Shown here: positions 32,209 through 43,656 of the stretch, piece after piece
Layout: each line of letters starts with the position of its first letter
How positions within the stretch are numbered: the first letter of the stretch is position 1
Assembly (NCBI GenBank): GCA_033439685.1
Contig: JAUEDM010000007.1
Location: 372,001-436,000 of the forward strand
Reading direction: 5' to 3'
DNA from: Apodospora peruviana
Taxonomy: Eukaryota > Ascomycota > Sordariomycetes > Sordariales > Lasiosphaeriaceae
DNA: 64,000 bases
Program-made: the position numbers and the translations under genes
Notes under the pieces: generated by a model
Told to the model about the DNA's origin: nothing
What the model saw: only the letters and a program-made list of their open reading frames with translations
Database searches by the model: none

Positions 32209-34055
32209 CTCATCTACCTCATCGTCTTCTTCGTCCTCGTCAACCTGATTATCCACATCGCTCTCGTCGCTTCCGGACCCGCTGCTCTCGTGATCACTAT
32301 CGAACTCCTCTGCAACATCACTGTCGCTCTCCGCCCGGAAATCCTCATCCACGGACTCCTCGTCCTCGTCCGCCGACCCGCGGTCCGCCTTGGGTCCGAC
32401 AGCGATCTCCTCGTCGGAGCTCTCCATTACCTCGTCGCGCATCGCTGCTGCAAGCATGTTGGCGTCCTCGTCAATCTCGTTCTTAACGCGCAGGCCCTTG
32501 AGCTTAAAGAAGTCCTCGAGCGCCTTGAGGTCCTCGCGGTTGATGTTACTGAACTGCGACGAACCGGCGCCCTTGAGGTGCACCGTGATGTCGAACGTTG
32601 AGAGTGCCGATACGGCTCCACCGACACGCGAGAACGTGATGGACTGCGTCTGATCGTACGAGATGTAGGTGGCCGGCTTGGGCACGAACATGAACGCCTT
32701 CTCGAGGCAGTAGAGGAAACCCTCACTGGCTTTAATAGAGCACTTGATGCCGTATTGGTTGCGGTGGCTGTAATGACTTATGTTAGCTCACAGAGTAATG
32801 GAGAAATAAGAAAAAGAAGAACGTACGTTGTAAAATCCTTCGCCGGCGTGGTAACCTTCTTGTTCCCCAGCCCCTTGAAGATGTACGTAACCACCTGGTG
32901 GAGCGGCTGCTCGTAATGTCCCTGCAGCCGGTCCTTGTACTTGCCCTCGAGCTCCTCCTGGGTAATATTAAGATCAAGCGTGACCTCCTCGTCGGCCTTG
33001 AACTGCATCACCAAAAACGGGTACCGCGTCTGACCCTGACGCAATGGCGGATCCAGCCCGATACACAGCATGAAATGCAAGTCGTCGGGCTTGGGAAGCA
33101 CCATAAACTTCTTGACCGCGTCGTACTGAATCTTGTAGTCGTACGTCTTGCCACGCAGCCGGAACGAGGAGTCGTACATGTCGATATCAAAACGACCTCT
33201 GGGCGTGAGGTGCAGAACGTCCAGGAACGTTGCGATGGTGTCGCCCGCCGTCTCGCCGATCTCCGCCTTCTCGATGAGCGTGTCGTAAAAGAGCGTTACA
33301 GCGTTCTTCTCCTCCTCGTCGGCGTCGCTACCTGCCTCGCCGCCCTCGGCCTCTTTCCTCGTCGTTGTGCCGGGAATGTAAAAGCGCATCTCAACGAGCT
33401 GGTCCTTACCCGCGCTCGCCTTCTTGCCCTTGTTTTTTGATGACCCATTCTGTGTGCCGTTGGCGCCCTTGCCCGCGCCGTCGACGGCGAACTCGACCGC
33501 TATCTCGTTTCGGCCCGCCAGGTTGGTGTTGGATATCTCCGAGTAGGGAATCTCGAACGACGGCCGGTTTTGCACGTTGAATGTAAGCTCGGCTTTGCCA
33601 AACTCGGCCTTGCCCCAATTCCACCCGCGCAGCGAGTGCTCTTTGTTCTCGAGGTTGGTGCTGTACCAATTCTTGAATATTTTGCTGAGACGCTCATAGT
33701 CCTCCAGCGCGAAGCCGTCTAGCTGTGTGATACCGGAATTCCTCTGTAGTATCTTGACCTCGAAGCCTTTTGCCGCCCTGCTCCACTGTGCACCGGCGAT
33801 GTTGCCCTGGTCGAGAGTGAAGGCCTCGCCGCCACCCGCGGGTTTCCAGCCGAGACCGTTCTCGGCGAATCTGCATTTTCCGTTCTCTTTGGACAAGTCC
33901 AGGTAGATATTATCGAAGCTCTCGCTGGAACGCATTGTGTCAGCTAAGCGCACCAAATTTGACTGGGACAAGGGTGCAATGGAAGGAGCAGACTTTCGCT
34001 GCCTGTGGGATTTGGATGGCGGAGAAAGCGAAAACTGAACTTACATGGCTGCCAT
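32161..34055 (-). CDS. pob3: FACT complex subunit Pob3 (SSRP1 family)
   Basis: With Spt16, Pob3 forms FACT, which opens and reassembles nucleosomes during transcription and replication. Three exons (34055-34045, 33924-32827, 32767-32161) join in phase to 571 residues. The first exon is only 11 bases; spliced, the protein starts MAAIESFDNIYLDLSKENGK, the standard Pob3 start. The PH-like N-terminal domain is followed by the SSRP1 core (PRGRFDIDMYDSSFRLRGKT, then DLHFMLCIGLDPPLRQGQTR) and the Rtt106-like middle domain (HRNQYGIKCSIKASEGFLY). The acidic C-terminal tail ends in a lysine-rich patch. No HMG box is present, as usual in fungi, where a separate Nhp6 supplies it. The last codons are duplicated downstream. 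Confidence 0.96.
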
Positions 34056-35390
34056 ATTTATTCTGCTATCCAAGTTGCAGGTTAGAATTCTGGATGATGG
34101 ATGCAGGATGGTTGAGAAATAGTGGCGGGCGGACGGAACTCGACTTAACTTTTGCAACTGCCTTCGCGACCCGTCAAAGAAGCGTGACGCGACTTAAAGT
34201 AGAAGCACGGACCACATGCTAGCCGCAGCTGTCAACCAGAAGCCGGACGCCCCCACTGGAGTCTTGCTCTTCGGGATTCACTTGCCGTGGACTTACGGAT
34301 TCGGTCGATGAGACCAAGAACAATTGCATTTGTTCGAGCTTCGAGGCTTTCGATGATTGATTTATTCACTTTCAACTGCTTCCAACTTCAAGCTGAATTT
34401 ATAACTACAGTACTTATACTGGCCGTAATCGAGTAATTCACCCAGTTCTAAATCTGAAGTGTTGTCGTTGTTCACCCTTCAAGGAATTGGAGCTCGATTA
34501 CATCCCAATTCAAAACGGGCAACAAAGCACAGGTCGAGGGCTTGCAGCTTGAATGAAGACTCGGTGAGAGTTCGACCAGATTTGCGACTGAGGAAATACT
34601 CTATTCAATTAACATATGCGCGCCTGTCTGGATATTCTATGGTCGAATGATCGATTCGAGATACTTCGACAGATGCAGATGGAACCTTTGCCAAGCCATT
34701 TCTACAGTCACTTCCCGCCCAAAGACGTTGAAGCCTGCATTCCTGCCTGCACTTACCACGAGCTTGCCGCAGCTTCACCCAACGAGGCGCTCGCCAGTCT
34801 TGCGGGAACGGGAAGAGGTTCCGCGGCCAGAACGTAAATGTTTCCAGGCAGATGGCGCTGCCTAACAAACTGGAAAGATATCCGTTCGGACTTTACATCT
34901 TTGATATGATAAGGAGGTGCACGCACCTCACGTAGTAGCGATTCACTGTCACCTAATGCACCATCTTCGTCATGAGTTCCATCCGAGAAGCAAAACCCGA
35001 GGTTGACTTGTTCCGGCAGCCTACTTTCATCTCTCTTTCTGCTCCACTGGTGAAGGATCAACAGGCAGACAGACGAACAGCAAGTGTGTGTGTCTCGGTT
35101 TCTGTCACTTCACTTCACTTCCCCTTCCACTTACATATGATAATTAAAGTGTCTGCTTGTGGCGCCCCCTCCTCCGTAGCATTCCGGGAAGCTCACACCA
35201 CCACTGACCCCTCGCATAAAAGCGCGTCCCGCCTGATCGACATCCAGATTATTCTCGACCACCCAAAGCGAACAATTCCTTTTTGTTCTTTTCCGTCCAC
35301 ACACATCTTTCCCAGACTCTGCGAACAACTCCGATTTGCTTTCTTACTGCCAAATTTTTACCTACCATTCTTCTGGTTCATTAGACAAAG
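34056..35390. other. Divergent promoter region between pob3 and the GFA-fold gene
   Basis: A 1.3-kb stretch with CTTCACTTCACTTCC-type pyrimidine repeats at 35105-35130 and a T/C-rich leader just before the gene at 35391. No gene is recognised; short frames at 34616-34868 overlap in all directions and lack support. Confidence 0.5.
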
Positions 35391-36235
35391 ATGAGCTTGC
35401 ACCGACCCCTCCGCGGCGGCTGCCACTGCGGCCGCAATCGTTACATCATACAACCGCCGCCGAACGCAAGCCAGCTCGCTCGTGTCCTCTTTGGGTCCCA
35501 ACGCTCTCATTGTAAGACGACTTACCTGCAATCCACGCACCCAAACAAACGCATATCACCTACATATAGATAATATACTAACCTGGCCACGAAGGCATCT
35601 CGCAAGCCTCCCCGCTCGCCGCCTTCCTGCGCGTGCCTCTGCAATGGTACTACAGCACAACTTTCGCCCTCCACGACGACGAGACCTCGGCCATGATCCA
35701 CCGCGTCTACACCCCGCGCGACGAAGCGCACACGATGCGCCACTTCTGCGGCTTCTGCGGCACGCCGCTGTCGTACTGGTCCGAGGAGCCGCGCAGCGAG
35801 GCCGATTTTATTCATCTGACGCTGGGCAGTCTCGTTCAAGAAGACCTCGCTGACCTGGAGGACTTGGGCTTGGTTCCGGGTTTGGATGACGAGGCTTCTC
35901 AGGCTTCGCGGCCGGATACTCCGCCCTCAGAAGACACGGATATGGCTAATGCCAACACCGGTCATGGTAATGGTGGTGTGACTAAAGGGAGAGTCGGAGC
36001 CGTGCCGTGGTTCGATACGCTCACGGAAGGCAGTCGTCTCGGAACGTTGCGGCTGGCTAGAAGCAGCGGCTCGAGTCGAGACGGCATAGTCAAGGTCGAG
36101 TGGGAAGTTATCGAGTGGTCGTCTGAGGAGGATGATGAAGGCTTGCAGGCTTCTCCTTCCAAGAACAATAGTAGCAAGCGCAAGCTAGACCAGCGGGATA
36201 GCAGTTCTAATGATCCCGCTGCGATGGAGTTATAA
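35391..36235 (+). CDS. GFA / Mss4-fold (CENP-V type) protein with a reduced zinc site
   Basis: GFA-domain proteins bind zinc through several Cys residues; some act on glutathione adducts, but most fungal members are uncharacterised. Two exons (35391-35511, 35595-36235) join in phase to 253 residues. The structural zinc site is intact: GGCHCGRNRY near the N terminus and RHFCGFCGTPLSYW at about residue 110. The middle region, normally a CxCxxC zinc site before the phrase xxFLRVP, reads SHCISQASPLAAFLRVPLQW here, with only one Cys. An extra 100-residue C-terminal part has VGAVPWFDTLTEGSRLG and a charged Ser/Lys-rich end. Catalysis is therefore doubtful; a structural or binding role is as likely. 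The acceptor GAAG at 35594 is supported by phase and by a TACTAAC branch site. Confidence 0.82.
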
Positions 36236-38308
36236 GAGAATGAGATGGACGGGCCGCTTTCCCATGGATGGATAGATCGCTCGGTCTCTCTGCGGTCTGT
36301 CAGTGTGGGGATAGTATCACGATATGCGGTAATACGGGGACTACGGGGACGGCGTTGGGTGCATGGCGATTAATTGGCGCATCCGGTGTTGGAGATGGTG
36401 ACTGATCTGGCAAAACACCGGCACACGTCTCTCACGTCAGTTGCATGGGCTCATTTGGCTTTTGGTGTTTATCGGGTCGCAAAATGGGAAACATTGCCTT
36501 TTTCTGGGGGTAGGGGGGAGCAACCAGGAAGGTCGCCAAATGTCCCATTTGTCCGCACATGGTGGAAAAAGCCTAGGGATCGAAACAGGTTGGCTGAGCG
36601 AAGAGATAGTAATAGCGCATTCTTCTTTTCCTGTTTTGCAATTAGGTAGATACACAGTCGATAAATCCAGATAGTATCATCAGCAACCTGGGAGTCGATG
36701 CAGAGGATAAGTAAGGAGTCAGTCTGCGTATCAACTCCAAATCAGCTTCAGGTCAGGTCGGGTTAGACCGGACATGGGCGGCACGGCGGAGGAATTACAT
36801 GCGGCCGGGCTCAGCTGGAGGGCTGTTATCTCAAGAAACACCCTGCCTATCACGGCGGGCTTGGTCCTGTGTTCCATCAAAACATCAGACAAACAGAAAT
36901 AACACGGACGGCAAGCTCGTCCTGCTGTGCCGAAAACATCCCCACGTTGAGGTGCACACCGAGTCCAATAGTCCCGTCCGTTCCGTCGCGCTTGCATCGC
37001 TCAGGGAACCTCGGTCTGCGGAGACGGCCCACGGCCTTCACCTCAGGTTCTGAATCGCCAGCCCGGCCGACGATTACCCGTTGGAACTAGTCGACGGCTC
37101 AGACGGCCAGCCTCAACACGCTCGACAATGGAAGGTCATAACGGCCGACCGTTATTGATATCTGAAAGCCTCAATGCTGCTTCGCTTCCAGTCTTGAGTG
37201 AAACCGCCGCAGCGCGCCAAGCAGCAGCACAAAGAATGATACCTTGAACGGAACCATAGACCCAATCGGCAACCACGCGTGCCTCCTCGCAGCCTTCTCC
37301 CGTGCTCCCGTGCTCCCGTCGTGTCGCCCCCCAAATCGAATTCCGGTGCGCGGGTGCTGTCGTGCCGCCGCCCCCCGGGCAACCAACACAGCCAGAGTTC
37401 ATCCTAGCCAGAGATCCCCAGACCTATAGTTGAGCCGAAGTTTTCCCTGCCTGTTGGACGGGGTCATCCTTTGGCGGGCCGTCCATCCGGCAAAAACAGA
37501 GCATGTGGAGAGAAAGTTGGAGAAGGAGAGAAATTGCGCCTCTGTGCTCCCAACCACATGATCTGTTGGTTTTCCCCCTTTGCTCGTGGGGATGGATGGG
37601 GATGAGTTGACACAGGAGGGGAAGCTTCTTTACTCTGCAGCACGTTATCGATATCGATTGCAGCCGCAAGGAAACATCTACCTGGAATAGGAGAAGGGAC
37701 CATCAACCCCAAAAGGTCAATGCTGAATGAATGCTCCTTCTTTCCACGGTTTTGGGCCAGGCCAGGTGGAAAGATATGGTACGAAGCTCCCCGCTTCCAT
37801 GGTACCTGTCTGACCATTCGCCTCCAAAAAGTGGACAGTTGCATCTTTCATCAATGGATCTCAGCTGTTCTTGCCGCAGATCAACCGCAGCAACACAACC
37901 GTTGTACCCCGCGGTGGGGGTCTCTCTTCAGTCAAAGTTGGAGTATTCCGATGAACGGGACCCTGGGGCTACACACCACCTAACAAACCTTCCCGTGGAC
38001 ACGCGGGTGGGATACAGGTCCCGGCCCAGACCCCAGTCGCTCGAGGGCCCCAGTAGGGGAAGTGCATCTCTCATCAGCCTATGCCTGGATAGCTTTTCTC
38101 GGTGTCGACGGTCCGAAACACGGGAGAATGGGGGGATTAATGGGCATTGAAACCGCGCCGATGGTGCCATCTATAAGATGGAGAGCCGCCCCGGCTTTGG
38201 GTCTCAAAACTCTCGAGTAGTCTCATTTCTTCGTCTTCACACTTGCTTGACCTTGTCTCCAACTCGCTCTTCTGGACGTCGGCCCGCTTGCCGTCTCATA
38301 CACACATC
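36236..38308. other. Long upstream region of the GH1 beta-glucosidase gene
   Basis: Two kilobases with no recognisable gene. Short frames overlap on both strands without domain signatures. The right end has candidate regulatory sites, listed separately. Confidence 0.5.
37914..38177 (+). promoter_or_regulatory. Candidate CreA/CRE1 sites and TATA-like element of the beta-glucosidase gene
   Basis: The CreA consensus SYGGRG is matched by GTGGGG at 37914-37919, CTGGGG at 37963-37968 and, reversed, CCCCAG at 38048-38053. TATAAG at 38172-38177 is about 130 bp before the ATG and could place the transcription start. Carbon catabolite repression of this gene is an inference; such short motifs also occur by chance. 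Confidence 0.4.
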
Positions 38309-39801
38309 ATGTCTCTCCCCAAGGACTTCCTGTGGGGCTTTGCTACCGCCTCGTGAGTTGTTGCCTTCTCCAGCATTCCAAGATAAACAACAGAGAAACT
38401 AACTCCTGATCCAGCTACCAGATCGAGGGTTCCGCCGACGTAGACGGCCGCGGCCCGTCCATCTGGGACACCTTCTGCGCCATCCCGGGCAAGATCGCCG
38501 ACGGTTCCTCTGGAGCCGTGGCCTGCGACTCGTACAAGAGAACCAAAGAGGACATCGACCTGCTCAAGTCTTTGGGTGCGAAGGCGTACCGCTTCTCCAT
38601 CTCGTGGTCGCGCATCATTCCTATCGGAGGCCGCAACGACCCCATCAACCAGAAGGGCATCGACCACTACGTCAAGTTCGTCGACGACCTGCTGGAAGCC
38701 GGCATCACGCCCTTCATCACGCTGTTCCACTGGGACCTGCCGGACGGCCTCGATAAGCGCTACGGGGGGCTCCTGAACCGCGAGGAGTTCCCGCTCGACT
38801 TTGAGAATTATGCTCGGGTCATGTTCAAGGCCATCCCCAAGTGCAAGCACTGGATCACATTCAACGAGCCGTGGTGCTCGTCCATTCTTGGTTATAACAC
38901 CGGCTATTTCGCCCCTGGTCACACCTCGGACCGCAGCCGGTCGGCTGTCGGCGACAGCGCGCGCGAGCCGTGGATCGCGGGCCATAACATTCTGGTGGCG
39001 CACGGCCGCGCCGTCAAGGCGTACCGCGAGGATTTCAAGCCCACCCAGGGCGGCGAGATTGGTATCACGCTCAACGGCGACGCCACGCTGCCGTGGGACC
39101 CCGAGGACCCGGCCGACGTGGAGGCGTGCGACCGCAAGATCGAGTTTGCGATTTCGTGGTTTGCCGACCCCATCTACTTCGGGACATACCCGGAGTCGAT
39201 GCGCAAGCAGCTTGGTGATCGGCTACCGACTTTTACGGATGAGGAGGTCGCGCTCGTCAAAGGGTCAAATGACTTTTACGGTATGAACCACTATACGGCC
39301 AACTACATCAAGCACAAGACGGGCACGCCGCCGGACGATGACTTCCTCGGAAATCTCGAGACGCTCTTCTACAATAAGAACGGCGACTGCATCGGCCCCG
39401 AGACGCAATCCTTCTGGCTGCGCCCGCATGCCCAGGGGTTCAGGGATCTGTTGAACTGGCTCAGTAAGCGGTATGGACATCCCAAGATCTATGTCACTGA
39501 GAATGGTACTTCGTTGAAGGGGGAGAACGATATGCCGCTCGAGAAGATTGTTGAGGATGACTTCCGTGTGAAGTATTTCAATGATTATGTCAATGCGATG
39601 GCCAAGGCGTCCGAGGAGGACGGTGTTGATGTCCGCGGGTACCTGGCCTGGTCGCTGATGGATAACTTTGAGTGGGCTGAAGGCTATGAGACGCGGTTTG
39701 GTGTCACGTATGTGGACTATGAGCATGATCAGAAGAGGCACCCCAAAAAGAGCGCGAAGAGTCTTGCCAAGTTGTTTGATGGGTTGATTAAGAAGGAGTA
39801 G
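38309..39801 (+). CDS. Intracellular GH1 beta-glucosidase
   Basis: It hydrolyses beta-glucosides such as cellobiose to glucose with retention. Two exons (38309-38352, 38415-39801) join in phase to 476 residues, typical of family GH1. It starts MSLPKDFLWGFATAS with no signal peptide, so it acts in the cytosol on imported cellobiose. The acid/base is Glu166 in ITFNEPW and the nucleophile Glu377 in YVTENGTS. Further family signatures are YQIEGSADVDGRGPSIWDTF, RFSISWSRI, LFHWDLPDGL and LMDNFEWAEGYETRFG. Residue numbering and sequence closely resemble fungal enzymes such as Humicola Bgl4 and Trichoderma Cel1A. There are candidate CreA sites upstream. Transglycosylation that yields an inducer is known in this group but is not shown here. 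Confidence 0.96.
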
Positions 39802-41105
39802 AGTCAGCAGACTTGGGGAGTAGACAAGTTGCGATAATACCTAGACTTGCACGCGATGAGAAGAAAGAGAAAGGAAACGGTAAAGAGGTGGACATGATTG
39901 GGTATGGACATTGTATGACGGACGTGGGTTATGTAGCTTTTGGGTTTTTGTTATGTATTTATGGGAGGACATCATGAATTGCAAATGGTTTAAATGATGA
40001 CGAGGTTGAAGTTTCTAAAAACTCCTTTCCTTTATACCGTGAGTCTGGGCTCTTGGCTTCTCTCGTCTGTTTGAGCTGATCAGACGACAGTCTGACGAAG
40101 GATACCGAAACACCGAAGAATCCAACTTCCAACCCTGAGATATCCATGTCTCGTGGCTTTTCGCGGCTTTTCGTTTCGGTGACCGGTGAGACCGTGGTCA
40201 ATCTGGGGGCGTAACCCCGGATGTGGGGTGCGCCGGTACGGAGGCGGGGGGTGGCATGACCGATCCCAGCGAGGTTAGCCCCACCAACTTGGAGCAGGTA
40301 CCTGAGCTTTGTCTGACTTGAGGATGCTTGTTTTTCTTCGAGACGCAACTTTTTCTTCTTCAAGTTGATTTCTGAAAGGGACTTGAACCTTCGATTTGCA
40401 ATTCGATTTCTTTTCATTTCCGTTTCAATTGGACTCGAAACTGTTGGATCTTGTCAACGAGACAGCCCTTCGTCACCTGACAACCACCGACCCCCAATGA
40501 TCGTACCGTTTCACCCCGCCATCTCGTCATCATCCATGGAGTCGCCGTTGCTCACCAAAGCCGAAAACGGCTTAGCGGACAGTTACACGCTGCAATTTGA
40601 ACTGAATCGCGGGGTTGAACACAAGGCCCATTTTGGTTTGAGTCCAATCATGGAAGGGCAAGTACCCGAGGATGAATGAATGCCGCCGCCCCTTGTTCGC
40701 CCCGGACAGCTGGAACCTCTACGGATGCCGAGCAGGCGATGATGAGACAGAACATGACTTGTTATAACTAAGACCCATCCCTTGGCTTCACCCTTTCTTC
40801 AGTTCTGTGAAATTTTTGCTCTAGTATTTTGTATCTCTCCATTTCAATTCTTGGAATACTGTTCAGCCATCCCGCTCAGGCGTCCTTATACCCCCAAAGC
40901 TCAGCTGCCTGCACAGAAACACCATCACGACGTCATCCTGCCTGGCAGACAGAACGAGAGAAACCCGACAAATAAAGAGAGCGGAGGGCCCTGAAGCGGT
41001 AGTTGGTCTGCCTGAGTGTTCTTGCTCAATCTCTCTCAGCTCCGAGTATCCGAAGTGAACAGTTCTCTCACACAACCAGCCAGCATCACATTCACAGTCA
41101 TCAAA
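39802..41105. other. Spacer between the beta-glucosidase and acyl-CoA synthetase genes
   Basis: A 1.3-kb region with a small frame at 40365-40679 that begins with TTG and lacks any signature. The right end, rich in TCTCTCAGCTCC-like pyrimidine tracts, is probably the leader of the next gene. Confidence 0.5.
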
Positions 41106-42899
41106 ATGTCAGGCGCACCCTCCAGACTCAGAAACGTCCTCGGACACCTCCTCCCGCTCGGGAGAGGCGGCTCCTCTTCACAACCAAACCACATCCACCA
41201 GCTCACGCCCACCTTCTTCCTCGAGCGCGCGGCAGCCATCGAACCAGATGCAGAAGCCATCTACCATGTCACCACCAACGGCAAGGTCCTCCGGCGCTCC
41301 TACATGGAGTTCGCCGACCGCGCCCGCGGGCTGGCCTATTATCTCCAAAAGCGAGGCCACAAGCGCGTCGGCCTGCTCGCGCCCAACACCCCGTCTTTCC
41401 TAGAATCCATCTACGGCATCGCCGCAGCGGGCGCCGTCATCGTGCCGGTCAACTACCGCCTCAAGGCCGAAGACATCAACTACATCTTTGAGTTTGCCGA
41501 AGTCGATTCCATCATCGTGGACGCTGAGTTCGTCGACCTGATTGCTTCTTTCCGCAAACAGTACCCGCTGGTCCCGGTGATCGTCGATCTCGATACCGAT
41601 GCGACCGAGGGCGCGATGTGCGGGCCTTTTGATGAGGCTGTGCTAGAGGGCTTGAATCATGACCGGGATACAGGCCGAAAGGGGTGGGCTGGTTTGCAGA
41701 GCCAGACTGCGCCTGCTGATGGTGGTGAGGACGAGATGATTGCTATCCCGTTCACGTCTGGTACTACCTCGAAACCCAAGGGTGTGGTGTACACGCACCG
41801 TGGCGCGTATCTGGCTACGCTGGCCAATGTCATTGAGAGTGGTCTGAACCTGCCGAACGGACGGTGCAGGTATCTGTGGACGCTACCCATGTTTCATGCC
41901 ATCGGGTGGACGTTCCCATGGGCGGTGTGCGCCGTCCGCGGAACGCATGTCTGCCTGCGCAAGATTGATTACCCGTTGATCTGGCGCTTGCTGAAAGAGG
42001 AGGGGATAACGCATTTCAATGCCGCGCCGACGGTTAACACGTTGTTGTGTTCGTCGCCCGAGGCGGAGGTCTTGCCGCAGCCGGTGCGGGTTACTGTTGC
42101 CGCTAGCCCCCCGACAGCGCATCTGTTTGAGCAGATGACTAACCTCAACTTGCACCCTGTGCACGTTTATGGGCTTACAGAGACCTACGGGCCTATTACG
42201 AGGGGATATGTGCTCCCTGAATGGAATTCGTTGCCGCCGCATGAGAGGTTTGCCAAGATGGCGAGGCAAGGGCACGGGTTCATTACCAGTCTGCCGGTGC
42301 GGGTGATTAAGCCCGACCAGCCCGAGGGTGTGCTGATCGATGTGGCCAAGGACGGGAAAGAGATGGGCGAGATTGTGTTCTTGGGCAATATTTGCGCCAA
42401 GGGGTATTACAAGGACGAGGAGGCGACGAGGAAACTGTTTGCCGGCGGGGCGCTGCACTCGGGCGATTTGGCTGTCTGGCACCCTGACGGTAGTCTGCAG
42501 ATTCAGGATCGCGCGAAGGACATTATTATTTCCGGTAAGTTTCTCTGTCGTTTCATGTTTATGGAGGTTGTGTGTTAATAATGTGTGAAAACAGGCGGCG
42601 AAAATATTTCCTCGGTTGCTCTCGAGAGCATGCTTGTTGAACATCCTGACGTGCTTGAGGCCGGCGTAGTGGCGGTCCCGGACTCCCACTGGGGCGAGAG
42701 ACCGAAGGCGTACCTGACCATCAAGGAGGGCAAGGAGTTGAAGGGCCAGGAGGTGATTGAGTGGGCTAAGCACCAGAGCTCGATCAGCAAGTTTATGGTG
42801 CCGCGCGAAGTCGAGATCGTCAAGGAGCTGCCTAAGACGAGCACGGGCAAGATCAAGAAGAATGTGCTGAGGGAGTGGGCGAAGAAGGGGTGCCAATGA
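41106..42899 (+). CDS. AMP-binding acyl-CoA synthetase (fatty/short-chain acyl type), probably peroxisomal
   Basis: It activates a carboxylic acid to acyl-AMP and then acyl-CoA. Two exons (41106-42534, 42595-42899) join in phase to 577 residues. Motifs in order: FTSGTTSKPKG (216-226, ATP/AMP P-loop), MFHAIGWTFPW, YGLTETYGP, HSGDLAVWHPDGSLQIQDR, DIIISGGENISS, and the C-terminal catalytic lysine in KTSTGKIKK (about Lys562). This fits the fungal/plant acyl-activating group that handles short- or medium-chain or branched acids; the substrate cannot be read from sequence. The C terminus (KGCQ) is not a PTS1. Residues 7-15, RLRNVLGHL, match the PTS2 consensus (R/K)(L/V/I)x5(H/Q)(L/A), so Pex7-dependent peroxisomal import is likely. 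A mitochondrial presequence is the alternative. Confidence 0.9.
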
Positions 42900-43564
42900 G
42901 GGTTATTTGTCTCGAGGCATGTTTGGGTATAAGGTTGGATAGGCGTTGCTGCTGTTGTTTGGTTGTATATAGGGGCTTGGATACCTTCCGTCTTTCAGAG
43001 GGTGTAGATACAATTTTTGGTGCGTTTCTGGCACGGCTTGATTCAAGTTGGTTGATGATCTGGGAAGTGGAAGTGTACCTACCAGTTTGTGTTAGTAACT
43101 GAATTCAACACAGTTGGGGGCATCTTATAAAGCGATCCAACAGATAACTAGGTAGCGTACGTCCGTCGAATTGTTTTCTTGTTAACCTGAGGCTGATCTA
43201 GATATTCTTAACCAATATTGTCTTTCAGCGAACCGTTGGAGCAAAGCCCATTCATGCATGCTCCATACTTTATGTTATGTCATGCAGCTGCTCACCGGGC
43301 CGTCCCACACCATCCCATTAGGAATGACGAAAAGTTCGCTGCGGAAAGCCGATTGCAACCGCTCACGCCAGAACCTTTTTTGCACCGCAAAACTTGAATG
43401 CCTTTTTACCCCCCTGACCCACATTTATTAACCTTTTTCTCCTGAGCGAAGAGTGTGAGTCACAAAACATCCACATCCACACTCAAAGGAACCCGCCCGA
43501 TATAATCACTCTTTTCCACCCGTCTTCTCAACAATCGATCAACTGTCTTCGACAATGAGTTCGA
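42900..43564. other. Spacer before initiator tRNA-Met
   Basis: The 3' flank of the acyl-CoA synthetase gene and the upstream region of the tRNA. No gene or repeat is recognised. Confidence 0.5.
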
Positions 43565-43636
43565 AGCTGCGTGGCGCAGCGGAAGCGCGCCGGGCTCATA
43601 ACCCGGAGGTCACTCGATCGAAACGAGTCGCAGCTA
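43565..43636 (+). tRNA. Initiator tRNA-Met (anticodon CAU)
   Basis: The acceptor stem AGCTGCG (43565-43571) pairs with CGCAGCT (43629-43635), with discriminator A at 43636. The A1:U72 pair is a hallmark of eukaryotic initiator tRNA. The anticodon stem CCGGG/CCCGG has the three consecutive G:C pairs next to the loop CTCATAA, the other initiator hallmark. The anticodon CAT is at 43597-43599. The T arm contains TCGATCGAAACGA, with GATCGAA in place of the elongator TTCGA. There is no intron. Confidence 0.95.
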
Positions 43637-43648
43637 TACATTCATATC

Positions 43649-43656
43649 TTTTTTTT
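43649..43656 (+). terminator. Pol III terminator of initiator tRNA-Met
   Basis: A run of eight T residues starts 12 bases after the tRNA 3' end. Confidence 0.8.

Noticed and set aside
32053..32601. Leu-rich 182-codon plus-strand frame that resembles a membrane protein
   Set aside because: It is the antisense of the acidic/lysine-rich Pob3 tail: GAA/GAG and AAG codons read backwards as Leu/Phe/Ser.
41883..42896. 337-codon frame on the minus strand inside the acyl-CoA synthetase gene
   Set aside because: Antisense to conserved adenylation motifs and crosses the intron of the real gene.
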